A stretch of 64,000 nucleotides of DNA, taken from the NCBI GenBank assembly GCA_943787265.1, contig CALSLT010000015.1:163152-227151 (forward strand), in the 5' to 3' direction. This DNA comes from an uncultured Planctomycetaceae bacterium. Lineage in GTDB: Bacteria > Planctomycetota > Planctomycetia > Planctomycetales > Planctomycetaceae. The notes under the pieces were generated by a model. That model made no database searches. It saw only the letters and a list, made by a program, of their open reading frames with translations, and was not told the DNA's origin. Position numbers and translations under genes: made by a program. Numbering within the stretch: the first letter of the stretch is position 1; each line of letters begins with the position of its first letter. This document shows positions 1 through 10,638 of the stretch, piece by piece.

Positions 1-453
1 CCGACTGAGCATGTCGAACTGTCCGACGAATGGCTGACAACGGACTACGAAGTCGGCGACACGCTGATCTTTCCGGCACTAACCATTCACAAAGCTCTAC
101 CCAATGTCACCGAAGACCGGCTGCGAGTCTCCCTCGACAATCGATACCAGCGGGTTGGCGATCCGATCGCCGAGCATATGCTGAATCCACACCTGGCGTC
201 GATGAGTCCCCTGTCCTGGGAAGATGTCTACAACGACTGGGACAGCGACGAGTTTCAGTATTACTGGAAGGAATTTGAGACTCCCGTGCTGCCGAAAATC
301 ACCGAGTACCTCGACAAAGCTTTCGACGAAGCGGTCGAACTGGCACGTGGCGGCGACGAACGAGCGAAACTCCACCTGCGACGTGCGGTCTCAAAAGACT
401 CGAATTCGGAACAGGGGAAGCTCGCCGCAACGGTGCTGTCCACCCTGGACTGA
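1..453 (+). CDS. Phytanoyl-CoA dioxygenase-like protein, C-terminal part
   Basis: The reading frame is open from the first base and ends at a TGA at 451-453, so only the C-terminal 150 residues are present. Early residues read GDTLIFPALTIHKALPN and, shortly after, RLRVSLDNRYQ. This is the usual end of the PhyH family double-stranded beta-helix: the distal metal-binding His (here in TIHKA) followed by the Arg that binds 2-oxoglutarate. PhyH proteins are Fe(II)/2-oxoglutarate-dependent oxygenases acting on varied small molecules. The substrate cannot be inferred, and the HxD half of the metal site lies outside the window. The last ~60 residues are a charged helical tail. Confidence 0.7.
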   Translation, partial: PTEHVELSDEWLTTDYEVGDTLIFPALTIHKALPNVTEDRLRVSLDNRYQRVGDPIAEHMLNPHLASMSPLSWEDVYNDWDSDEFQYYWKEFETPVLPKITEYLDKAFDEAVELARGGDERAKLHLRRAVSKDSNSEQGKLAATVLSTLD

Positions 454-501
454 TCAGCCACAGAAAACGCCTGGGACGCCGCCTCCGACACCGCCGGAAA
501 T

Positions 502-522
502 CAAACCACTTGAAGTGGTTTG
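502..522. repeat. Short perfect palindrome
   Basis: The sequence is a 21-base palindrome with arms CAAACCACTT and AAGTGGTTTG around a single G. It lies 50 bases after the dioxygenase stop codon. It could form a short hairpin that ends or stabilises that transcript, but no T-run follows, so it is not a classic intrinsic terminator. Confidence 0.35.
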
Positions 523-704
523 ACTACAAATTCGCGTTATTGCGTTGGCGGTTCGAAGCGGGGGTACAGCCGCCGGTGGAGTTGTCTCTCAACCCGGCCG
601 CCGCTAGCGTGTCATGTTCGTAAATTATCGCGAGTCGAGGCATAATCTCCTCGCGCACTCAATTTATCCTGAAACGTACGTTTCACGCACAAACGAGAAC
701 AAAT

Positions 705-2123
<1,419 letters not shown>

Positions 2124-2135
2124 TTAAAGATTTGA

Positions 2136-2217
2136 GCCACAGAGGACACAGAGATAAACGAGTTGCTGCGAGGAGCCGGCATAACTTTTTCTCTGAGATC
2201 TCTGTGCTCTCCGTGGC
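2136..2217. repeat. GCCACAGAG-type inverted repeat
   Basis: An 18-base arm GCCACAGAGGACACAGAG (2136-2153) is mirrored by an imperfect inverted arm at 2200-2217, whose reverse complement is GCCACGGAGAGCACAGAG. The transcript of the spacer between lpdA and the PQQ-like gene could fold into a long hairpin. A third single arm of the same family, GCCACAGAGAGCACAGAG, is at 12002-12019 upstream of the thioredoxin gene, so this is a dispersed family and not a chance palindrome. Confidence 0.6.
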
Positions 2218-2277
2218 AAAATCCTCTGCCTGTTTATCGTCATTCCTGAACGAGCTTCAGCCATCAAGGAATCTGAA

Positions 2278-3558
2278 ATGAACTTTCGCCAAGCATGCGT
2301 TCTTTCTCTCTGTGCCGTTCTCGTTGGCACCTCACTGGCTCAGGCAGAAAACTGGCCGAACTGGCGAGGCCCGAAGAATGACGGGATGAGCAGCGAAACG
2401 GGATTGCCGATAACGTGGGATGCCGAAAAGAACGTTGCGTGGAAGCTCAAGCTGCCAGGGTCTGGCGGAGCAACTCCAGCCGTCTGGGGCGATAACGTTT
2501 TCCTGACTGCCGTGGTTGGCGAAGAGCTGACTTTGATCTGCGTCGGAACTGATGGAAAAATCCGCTGGAGTGAAGTCGTCAGCCGAGGAAACAAAGACGT
2601 CCGAGGCGACGAAGGAAACTCAGCGGCCAACTCGCCATCAACCGACGGCAAGCATGTGTGGGCGATGTTTGCCAACGGTGCCGTTGCATGCTTCACCGTC
2701 GACGGAAACAAAGTCTGGTCGCTCGATCTGCCCGATCGATACGGCAAGCTTGAGATTGCTTTCGGCCTGACATCGACGCCGGTTCTGGATGACGGCCGAC
2801 TCTACGTTCAGTTGATTCATGGTGTGAATAACGGAGTGGCGAGTAAAGGGCTGGTTGTCTGCCTAGACGCTGCCTCTGGAAAAGAAATCTGGCAGGCCGA
2901 ACGATCAACCGACGGCACTAACGAGAACAAGCATTCGTACGCTTCTCCGATGATGTACGACCACGGAGGCCTCAAATACCTGGTCACTCACGGAGCCGAC
3001 TACGTCATTGGACACAGTCTCAAAGACGGCAAAGAAATCTGGAGATGCGGCAACCTGAACGTCAAATCGAAGTACGACAAGACGCTGCGGTTCGTCTCTT
3101 CGCCGTTGTGTGCTGACGGAATGATCGTTGTTCCGACCGCCAAACGAGGCCCCGTTCGAGTGATTCGTCCCGACGGAAAAGGCGACATTACGTTCGCCAA
3201 AGCGTCGCATCTCTGGAGCCACCAGAAGACTCCCGACGTACCGTCACCGCTGATCCACGACGGGTTGGTTTACCTCTGCATGCAGGACGGAAACCTGTTC
3301 TGCCTCGATCAGAAAACCGGCGAGGAATACTACTTCGAAAGAACTCACCGCCAGCGTCACCGAGCATCCCCCGTTTACGCCGACGGGCACCTCTATCTGA
3401 CCGCTCGCGACGGATTCGTTTCCGTCGTCAAGACAGGCAAGAAGTTCCAACTGGTCGCTCAAAACGAACTCGGAGAAGCCATCGCCGCCTCACCAGCCAT
3501 CTCAAACGGAACGATCTATCTGCGAACGTTCGATTCGCTCTGGGCAATTCGAAAATAA
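2278..3558 (+). CDS. Secreted PQQ-like beta-propeller repeat protein
   Basis: A 426-residue protein with a Sec signal peptide (hydrophobic run from about residue 8, likely cut after SLAQA). The mature N-terminus reads ENWPNWRGPKNDGMS, a common start for planctomycete PQQ-like (BamB-type) proteins. Repeated blade motifs follow, such as GKEIWQAE, GKEIWRCG and a Trp/Gly/Asp-rich pattern about every 50 residues. Such proteins are eight-bladed propellers outside the cytoplasm; some bind PQQ or act as scaffolds, but no catalytic residues are evident here. The start ATG lies inside a region with only a weak ribosome binding site (AAGGAA, 2267-2272). It is the only gene between the hairpin repeat and the small unknown gene downstream. 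Confidence 0.8.
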   Translation: MNFRQACVLSLCAVLVGTSLAQAENWPNWRGPKNDGMSSETGLPITWDAEKNVAWKLKLPGSGGATPAVWGDNVFLTAVVGEELTLICVGTDGKIRWSEVVSRGNKDVRGDEGNSAANSPSTDGKHVWAMFANGAVACFTVDGNKVWSLDLPDRYGKLEIAFGLTSTPVLDDGRLYVQLIHGVNNGVASKGLVVCLDAASGKEIWQAERSTDGTNENKHSYASPMMYDHGGLKYLVTHGADYVIGHSLKDGKEIWRCGNLNVKSKYDKTLRFVSSPLCADGMIVVPTAKRGPVRVIRPDGKGDITFAKASHLWSHQKTPDVPSPLIHDGLVYLCMQDGNLFCLDQKTGEEYYFERTHRQRHRASPVYADGHLYLTARDGFVSVVKTGKKFQLVAQNELGEAIAASPAISNGTIYLRTFDSLWAIRK

Positions 3559-3569
3559 TAGGAGGCATC

Positions 3570-3611
3570 ATGCAGATCCACGCAACGCAAAGGCTTGCCG
3601 ATTATGAATGA
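3570..3611 (+). CDS. Possible 13-residue leader peptide
   Basis: The best ribosome binding site in this area, AGGAGG at 3561-3566, sits in front of an ATG at 3570 that opens only a 13-codon frame ending at 3611. That frame overlaps the ATG of the next gene (3604) by 8 bases, an arrangement compatible with translational coupling. Alternatively, a single-base error has separated the true start from the body of the next gene, in which case these codons are its N-terminus. Confidence 0.3.
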   Translation: MQIHATQRLADYE

Positions 3612-4026
3612 GGCGTCTGGCAACTCATCTGCAATGAAGGCTGAAGATCTTATTGACGGAACCATTTTCGAAATCGTGCGTGCAGCTGCCGCCGATTCGT
3701 CGACACTCAGTTCCGCCCGTGACTTGCACTTTCGCCTTGGAAGTGGCGCAGTTCTGTACCCAGAAGCTGCAATCCTGTTATGGGAACGAATGGTTTCGCT
3801 TCCTCAGGCCGGGCAAATGCGTTGCCATAATCCACGTTTTGGCATTCACTTGAATTTTGGCCGCGGACGCTTCTACACAGCAGCAATCTGCTGGGAATGC
3901 AACAATATTTCGATATCGTCCAGCGGCATATATTCGTGGCAAATGTTCGACGGCCAATCGGTCGCAGCCAAGTCTCTTCTTGCAGACGTTCGGAAATACG
4001 CCCCTGAAGCCGACGGGGAATCGTAA
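3604..4026 (+). CDS. Hypothetical protein with CWEC motif
   Basis: About 140 residues, not recognised. It starts at ATG 3604, or TTG 3595 in the same frame. The C-terminal half contains LNFGRGRFYTAAICWECNNISI, where CWEC could bind a metal or form a disulfide, followed by a stretch with SGIYSWQMFDGQS. No signal peptide or membrane segment is visible, so it is probably cytoplasmic. It follows the PQQ-like gene by a few tens of bases on the same strand, but nothing else links the two. Confidence 0.55.
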   Translation: MNEASGNSSAMKAEDLIDGTIFEIVRAAAADSSTLSSARDLHFRLGSGAVLYPEAAILLWERMVSLPQAGQMRCHNPRFGIHLNFGRGRFYTAAICWECNNISISSSGIYSWQMFDGQSVAAKSLLADVRKYAPEADGES

Positions 4027-4259
4027 CGCGTGCAGACGTTGCACAGACTGCACGAGGTCTGTCTCTACGTTTTCTCCAGAATTGATGTCACAAATCTCGC
4101 CTCGGCATCAATATCTTCTGGCTTAATTAGTTGAGCCCTAATCATTGTCCCGGCAGATCGTCGGAACGATGGGTAATCAACACTTCTATTTCGCGATTTT
4201 CTGTTCGGCTGCGCGCACTGTTTGCGCCGAGGTAAGCCTCGACGTATTCCAGCTGCGGA

Positions 4260-4805
4260 GTGGCGTTGAACAGTGGGATGAATCTCGTGCCAGACCGACC
4301 TTACAAGGCGTTTGAAATTCTTGTCCGGCGACATCATCGGCGGATTCTTGGTTACGCAACCTCCGTTTCCAGAAACGAAGACGCCGCACGTGATATCGTG
4401 CAGGAATCGTTTCTGGTTGCCTGGGAGCGGCTGGACGATTTTGACACGAGCAAAGACTTCGGGGCATGGGTTCGCGGAATCGTCCGCAACAAATGTCGCG
4501 AGTACTCGCGGGCCAACAAACATCTCGTCGTTGCCGACGACGTTCTGGAAGCCGTCGAGTCTCAGCATCAGCTCTGGGATCAACGCGAAAACGAGACTGA
4601 TCAATCGGTTTTCACGGCGATGCACAACTGCCTCGGAAAGCTTCCAGAGCGACTCAGTCAAGCGGTGAACCTGTTCTACCTGCAACGCCTCAGTGGAGCC
4701 GAAGTCGCGGAACGAGTCGGGGCTGATGAAGCCGCGATTCGCAAACGGCTGCAGCGGGCACGCGTCGCACTTGCCGACTGCATTACCAACGCCGTGCAGG
4801 CCTGA
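4260..4805 (+). CDS. ECF-type RNA polymerase sigma factor
   Basis: A 181-residue sigma-70 family protein of the extracytoplasmic function class. Region 2 is clear: FEILVRRHHRRILGYATSVS, then DAARDIVQESFLVAWERL and FGAWVRGIVRNKCREY. After a short linker, region 4 has LPERLSQAVNLFYLQRLSGAEVAERVG followed by the helix-turn-helix AAIRKRLQRARVAL. The frame opens at GTG 4260; ATG 4278 is an alternative start six codons later. It is followed after about 40 bases by a membrane-anchored alpha-2-macroglobulin-like gene. That is the usual place of an anti-sigma factor, so I infer that the downstream protein controls it. Confidence 0.88.
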   Translation: MALNSGMNLVPDRPYKAFEILVRRHHRRILGYATSVSRNEDAARDIVQESFLVAWERLDDFDTSKDFGAWVRGIVRNKCREYSRANKHLVVADDVLEAVESQHQLWDQRENETDQSVFTAMHNCLGKLPERLSQAVNLFYLQRLSGAEVAERVGADEAAIRKRLQRARVALADCITNAVQA

Positions 4806-4847
4806 AGTTGCTTCTCTCTTTACCAAACAATCAGCATGGGGTTTGCC

Positions 4848-7800
4848 ATGACGACTGAAAATAAAGATCAATCTCCCGAGCCAGGTGAACCAGACAATCT
4901 CGCGATTGACGGTTTGCTGCGAGAATACGCCAGGACCGGTGGCCCAGGTGATGACGAATCATTGATCAAGTCAATCAACAACGCCGTGCAGAGCAGCGTT
5001 CCTGTCGTTCAACACGAACGTGACTGGCCGTGGTTGTTCGGTCGACGTTTCTGGTCGATCGCCGCTTCGATCCTGGTCGTTTGCTCGGTGGCGATCGGTG
5101 GCCGGTCGGTGATGATCAACACGGCTCAAGCGGACCCGACCGAAGTCCACCTCTTCAGCCGCGGACGTGTTTCTTCCCGGCGAGCCAGCTTCCGTCAGAG
5201 TTCTGGTGCGCGACGCTCGCAATCAGAGACCGGTTTCGGGAGCGGAAGTCCGGCTGTCCGTACTTGGTCCGGACATGCAGAAAGAGCTTGTCACGGCGAC
5301 AACGAATTCGGACGGCATCGCGGACATCACGGCCGAACTGGACGAGGACATGCCGGACGGCGACTACGAATGGCAGGCGAATGTCAGCGGCAGTACGGGT
5401 AAGGCGGAAGCACGGCAGACGGTTTCGGTGACGCGTTCATTCCGCACGATGTTGAGCACCGACAAGCCCAAATATCAGCCCGGCCAGATCATTCACATGC
5501 GAGCCTTATCGCTGGACACGGACACGCTGCAGCCAGCGACCGGACGATCCGTTGCATTCGCCGTGCGAGATGCCAAAGGCAACAAGGTGTTCGGCAAATC
5601 CGAGGCGACCAGCGATTTCGGAATCGCGGCAGCAGACTTCAAACTGGCGTCCCAGGTGAACGAAGGCAGCTACACGATCGCCGTCACGATTGGCGACACG
5701 ACTTCCGAACGCAGCGTCCTCTGTGGAACGCTACATCCTACCGAAGTTCAAAGTCGGACTTGCAGCTGACCGCGGATACTACGCTCCGCGAGACATCGTC
5801 GACGTAACGCTCGATTCAAACTACACGTTCGGGAAACCCGTCCCCCGGTGCCAAAGTGACGATTCGCGCTGACGAGTTCATCGAAAAATTTCGAACGTTT
5901 CGGACCATCCAGGGCACCACGGACGCCGACGGTCAATTCTCGTCGCAGCTCGCGGTTGAAAGAAGCGTTCGTCGGCCAGCCTCTCAATCAAGGCGATGCG
6001 TTTTGTTCGGCTGGTTGCCGAAGTTACCGACGCCACGGGAGAAACTCAGCAGCAATCGCTGAAGGTCATCGTCACGGAATCTCCGATTCGTATTGAAGTG
6101 TTTCCTGAAAGCGGCGAGCTGGTTCAAAACGTCGAAAATCGGATCTATGTCGTGACGACTCGGCCCGACGGTTCACCATTGCCGGCTGTCGTCGAGACCG
6201 GACACGGCACGCCAGATTGAAACGAACGAACTGGGTATCGGAAAGCTCAAACTCACGCCGACTCGTACCGACATGAAGCTGACGCTGACTGCTCGTGACC
6301 CGGGCCACTGGTGCTGAAGGCCGAGCCGTTCGACAGCTGCGAGTTGATGAGCGTTTGAACGGATTGCTGCTGCGAACCGATCGGGCAGTCTATCGCCAGG
6401 GCGAAACTGCAAATCTGGTCGTGCATTCGGCATCGCGAGCCCGCCGAGTGTTTGTGGATGCCGTGCGAAATGGCCGAACAGTGACGTCGACTTCGATTCA
6501 ACTTTCCGACCAAACGGGCTCGCACGCCTTTGATTTGCCGACCGATCTGGCGGGAAGTATCCAGCTTCAGGCATACGCAATTCTCGAAGACGGCGAAATC
6601 GTTCGCGACACGAAGCTGATTCAGGTTCACCGAGCAGATCAGTTGCAAATCGAAGCAACGCTCGACGCCGAAACTTACAAGCCGGCTGAAAAAGCTTTGA
6701 TCAACTTCCTCGTCACCTCGAAGAATGGCGATCCCGTCGCCGCAGCTTTGAGTCTGGCCGCCGTTGACGAAGCCGTATTCGCTCTGAATGACACTCGACC
6801 GGGCCTGGAAGAAATGTACTTCCTGGTTCAGGAAGAGATTCTAAAGCCACGCTACCAGTTTGTGACTCAGCCGCGTTCGGACTTTGTAACGGTTCAGTCA
6901 GAGCGATCGAACGACGGTCTCGAAGAAGCGAACGTGATTCGGTTTTCCGCGGCTGAAGGAACCAGCGAAGCTGCTCCGGATGCAGCGACGGGGAGTTGCG
7001 TTGGCCGAGCGGCAGGAACAACTGCTCGCGTCACGAATCGAAGACTGGCAGTTCCGAATGAGCCTTCTGGGAGCAGTTCCGTTCTGGTGTTTCGTGATCG
7101 TCGCGATGGTGTTGCTGATCTACGCCGTGTCTCGACTTCGGTTCAAGCCCGCAGCGTCGGTCGATCAAATGAACGCGAAACAGTTTCGGCGAAGCATGCG
7201 AGTTTACTTCTGGACGCTCGTTGCGGTGATTGCCGGACTTCCGGTGCTGGTCTTCACGTTAGCCAGAATGAATGCCGATCGGTCAGCCGCTGTCTGGGCC
7301 GGCCTCATTTTCAGCGTTTTGCGGAGTCGCGAGAATTGTCTGGCTGACTCGCGGAGTGCGACGCCTGCCTCATACACAACTGCATACACCGGCGTTTCGC
7401 AGAATCGTCTGTGTGATTCCTGCGATGCTTGTTCTCGCCGTTCTAACATTCTTCGGATATTTCGAAGCGTACGAAATGGACGAGTCGGCCGTAGACATTG
7501 ACGTCCTTCCTTCTCGATTGTTTCTGATCATGGCGATGATGCTGGCTGGAACGGGCGTCGTTGGATTCCTCCGCAAAACGTTGACTGAACAGCGGTCGGT
7601 TTTTGCGAAACTTTGCATCGTTGGGCATCACACAGGCGATGCTGTTTGCACCTGTGCTGGTGCTTGGCAGTTTGAACGACGGCCACGAATTAGATCATCC
7701 AACTTTGGAGATGGCAAAAAATGAATGGGGAGCTGGCGCGGAGAAAGACTTCCTCTTCCTTGGGGAAGCTGAAGCTGCCGATGGTTTTTGGGCAAAAGGC

Positions 7801-10012
7801 GCGATGGGGGGAGATTTCGAACAAACATTGTCGCTCGGAATCGCAGCCGACCCATTTGAGACGGCAAATGGATTAAATAAGCCAGCGGACGGCCCCGCTC
7901 CACCACGTGTGAGGCGGGTACTTCCCGGAAACGCTGCACTGGCAGCCGCAATTGCTGACAGACGAGTCGGGAAATGCGCAGCTCGAACTGTCGCTGGCAG
8001 ATTCAATCACCACGTGGCGGCTGGCCGGCAGTGCCGTTTCGAAAAGCGGGCAGCTTGGTTCGTTCGAACAGGGCATCCGTGTCTTCCAGGACTTCTTCAT
8101 TGATATCGATTTTCCGGCCGAGCTGACGCAGAACGACGAAGTCACGGTGCCAATCGCCGTGTTCAACTACCTCGACGAAGCTCAGACGATCAAGCTGCAG
8201 GCTTCACAGGAAGACTGGTTCGAATTCGTCGACGACCGCGCCGACAAGTCGATCGCGGCCCTGCCAGGCTCAGCCATGAAAGCTTCGTACCGCATCCGCG
8301 TTCTGAAGCCGGGTCGGCACGCTCTGACAGTAACTGCGATCGGCTCGAAACTCTCAGACGCCGTTGAACGAACCGTGCGAGTCGTGCCTGACGGGAGTCG
8401 TGTCGAACAGGTCGTCAATTCAAAACTCAATCAGGCGGTTCGTGAAACGATCACGATTCCGGCCGACGCGGTTGACGGTGGCAATGACCTGTACGTCAAG
8501 GTTTACCCTGGAGCCTTCAGCCAGGTTCTGGAAGGAATGGATTCAATCTTCCGCATGCCGAATGGCTGCTTCGAGCAGACTTCTTCCACGACTTATCCGA
8601 ACGTTCTGGTACTGAACTATCTGCGAGAAACCGGGCAGCCGAAGCCGGAAATCGAGATGAAGGCTCTCGAATTTATCAACGCCGGTTATCAGCGATTGCT
8701 TTCGTACGAAGTGGACGGCGGCGGATTCGAATGGTTCGGCAGCCCACCCGCTCACAACATTCTGACCGCCTACGGATTGATGGAATTTGTCGACATGGCA
8801 AAGGTCTTTGAAATCGATCCGGATGTGGTGACTCGAACGCGAGCCTGGTTGCTGACTCGACGTGAAGCGAACGGAAGCTGGGTTCCTTCCTCTGGCGGCA
8901 TCGCCGAAGGAGCCATCAACAACTTCCAGTCACCCGATGCCGTCTTGCGAGCAACTGCTTACATCACGTGGGCGATTGCTCAGACAGGTGATCTCAGCGG
9001 ACTGGAGCCCAGCCTCGCGTTCCTTGAAAACGGAGTTGCTGAAGAATCCGATCCGTACACGCTGGCGCTGATCGCAAACGCGTTCGTCTCGGCCGAGCGA
9101 GTGGACGACGCGCTGAAAGTCATCGGTCAAATCGACGACGTCGCCATCGTAAAGGACGACTTCGTGTTCTGGAATTCGGCCGGCGAAGGCGTCACCTATG
9201 GACGTGGAGCGTCATTTGACGTCGAGACAACCGCCCTCGTCGTGCAGGCGATGTTGCGAACACAATCGCATTCGGAATCTGCACAGAAGGCACTCGACTG
9301 GTTGATCTCACAACGCGACGGCGCTGGAACCTGGCATTCGACTCAGTCGACCATTCAGGCCATGCGTGCTCTTCTGCTAGGAGCTACGGCTTCGGTAGGC
9401 TCGGCCATCGACGTGAATGTAACGATCACGGCGAATGGCCAGGCGGTGGCTCCGCTGGAGATCACTCAGGAAAACTCCGACGTCTTTCATCTGATCAGCC
9501 TGACCGAGTTCGTCCGCCCCGGTGACAACGAAGTGACGCTGACGATCGACGGCGACGCGAATCTCGCCTGTCAGATCGTGGGTATTCACTACAACCCGCG
9601 ATCCATGCCGACGGCTCCGTATCCGCCCGTGCTTGGGATCACGACGAACTACAGCACGCAGCAACTGGCGACGGACGATCTACTGAAAGTCGGAGTCACG
9701 TTGGTTTATCGCCGCCCGGAAAGCGCTCCGATGACGCTGGTTGATCTGGGAATTCCGCCAGGCTTTGATGTCGAGTTCGAATCGTTCCAGAGGCTGGTCA
9801 ATTCGGGATTGATTCGCCGATTCGAACCAAAAGGACGCCAAGTAACTTTGTACTTTGACAGTATTCCCGGCGAAGGTGTTCCGGTCGTCTTTGAATACTC
9901 GCTCCGAGCGAAGTTTCCGGTCAAAGCTCAGGCGCCGGCATCGGTCGCTTATCAGTACTACGAGCCTGAGATTCGCGATCAATCAAAACCCGTCCTGCTG
10001 ACCGTCCAGTAA
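4848..10012 (+). CDS. Membrane-anchored alpha-2-macroglobulin-like thioester protein with anti-sigma-like head (frameshifted)
   Basis: One gene of about 1,720 codons, read through many single-base shifts. Order: a ~60-residue cytosolic head (DGLLREYARTGG...); one membrane helix (WSIAASILVVCSVAIGG); macroglobulin domains (RTMLSTDKPKYQPGQIIHMRAL...); a block of about six hydrophobic segments at ~7060-7680 (for example FWCFVIVAMVLLIYAVS and IPAMLVLAVLTFFGYF); then the C-terminal half with the thioester motif GCFEQT (codons 8564-8578), a helical toroid and a receptor-binding-like end. Bacterial homologues trap proteases in the periplasm by thioester chemistry. The internal membrane block is unusual for the family. 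Position right after an ECF sigma gene suggests the head acts as anti-sigma factor (inference). Shifts at ~5160, 5725, 5845, 5965, 5998 and 6302 lie in homopolymers and look like sequencing errors. Confidence 0.75.
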
Positions 10013-10056
10013 AGGCTGACATCCTGCCATCCGAAATCTTAGTTTTGAGTTACAAG

Positions 10057-10095
10057 AATCGCCGAATCAGCACCGTCGCTGGTTCGGCGATTTTT
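10057..10095 (+). terminator. Intrinsic terminator after the macroglobulin gene
   Basis: The arms ATCGCCGAA (10058-10066) and TTCGGCGAT (10083-10091) are perfectly complementary and are followed by TTTTGTGTTT. It lies 45 bases after the stop codon and closes the sigma/macroglobulin operon. Confidence 0.85.
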
Positions 10096-10638
10096 GTGTT
10101 TCCAACCGCGTTCAAGTAATGAGTCGCGCGGCCTGGACGAGGACTGCGCCACTCTTCGCGTCTGCCAGCAACAGGATGATGAACCGCCGACAAACCCCCA
10201 TCTCTTCCCAGTTTAACACGTAGCGCTGAAATTATTGCAAGCCAGCCTCGTTCCCGCGTGCTGTCGGTTCTTGATACCTCAAAGGTTTAGCGCGTTCTGA
10301 AGAATTTCTTGTCAAATCTTCAAAAGAGTCTCAGACACGCTGCAAAGTCTTGCCCGAATTTCGCGAGCGGCGATACACATCCGCCTCGCTTGGACGACAA
10401 GCGAAGCAGCGACTTCAACTCCTCAATGTCGAAATCGGAACCGCACTCCTGCGAATTTCCATCGGCCTGAAGTCAACGCAAAACGCAGCGGTGGAGCCAT
10501 CCCTCGAACCTCTCCGGTGAAGAGTTCTTTTCACCTGGTTCTGCTCCGCCGATCGAAACCGATGCAACGTCGACTTCGAGCGTTCAATTCATCACACCCG
10601 ATTTTCATCTCTCCGCAATTTTGCCAGGAAGGTTTGCA
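10096..10638. other. Gene-free stretch upstream of the secreted repeat protein
   Basis: About 540 bases with no convincing reading frame, RNA or repeat. It must hold the promoter of the gene at 10639, but I cannot place a promoter with confidence. The last bases contain AGGAAGG (10626-10632), the ribosome binding site of that gene. Confidence 0.4.

Noticed and set aside
4065..4871. 268-codon open frame on the minus strand
   Set aside because: It lies entirely opposite the ECF sigma gene, has no ribosome binding site and no recognisable domain, and mirrors the codon pattern of the sense gene.
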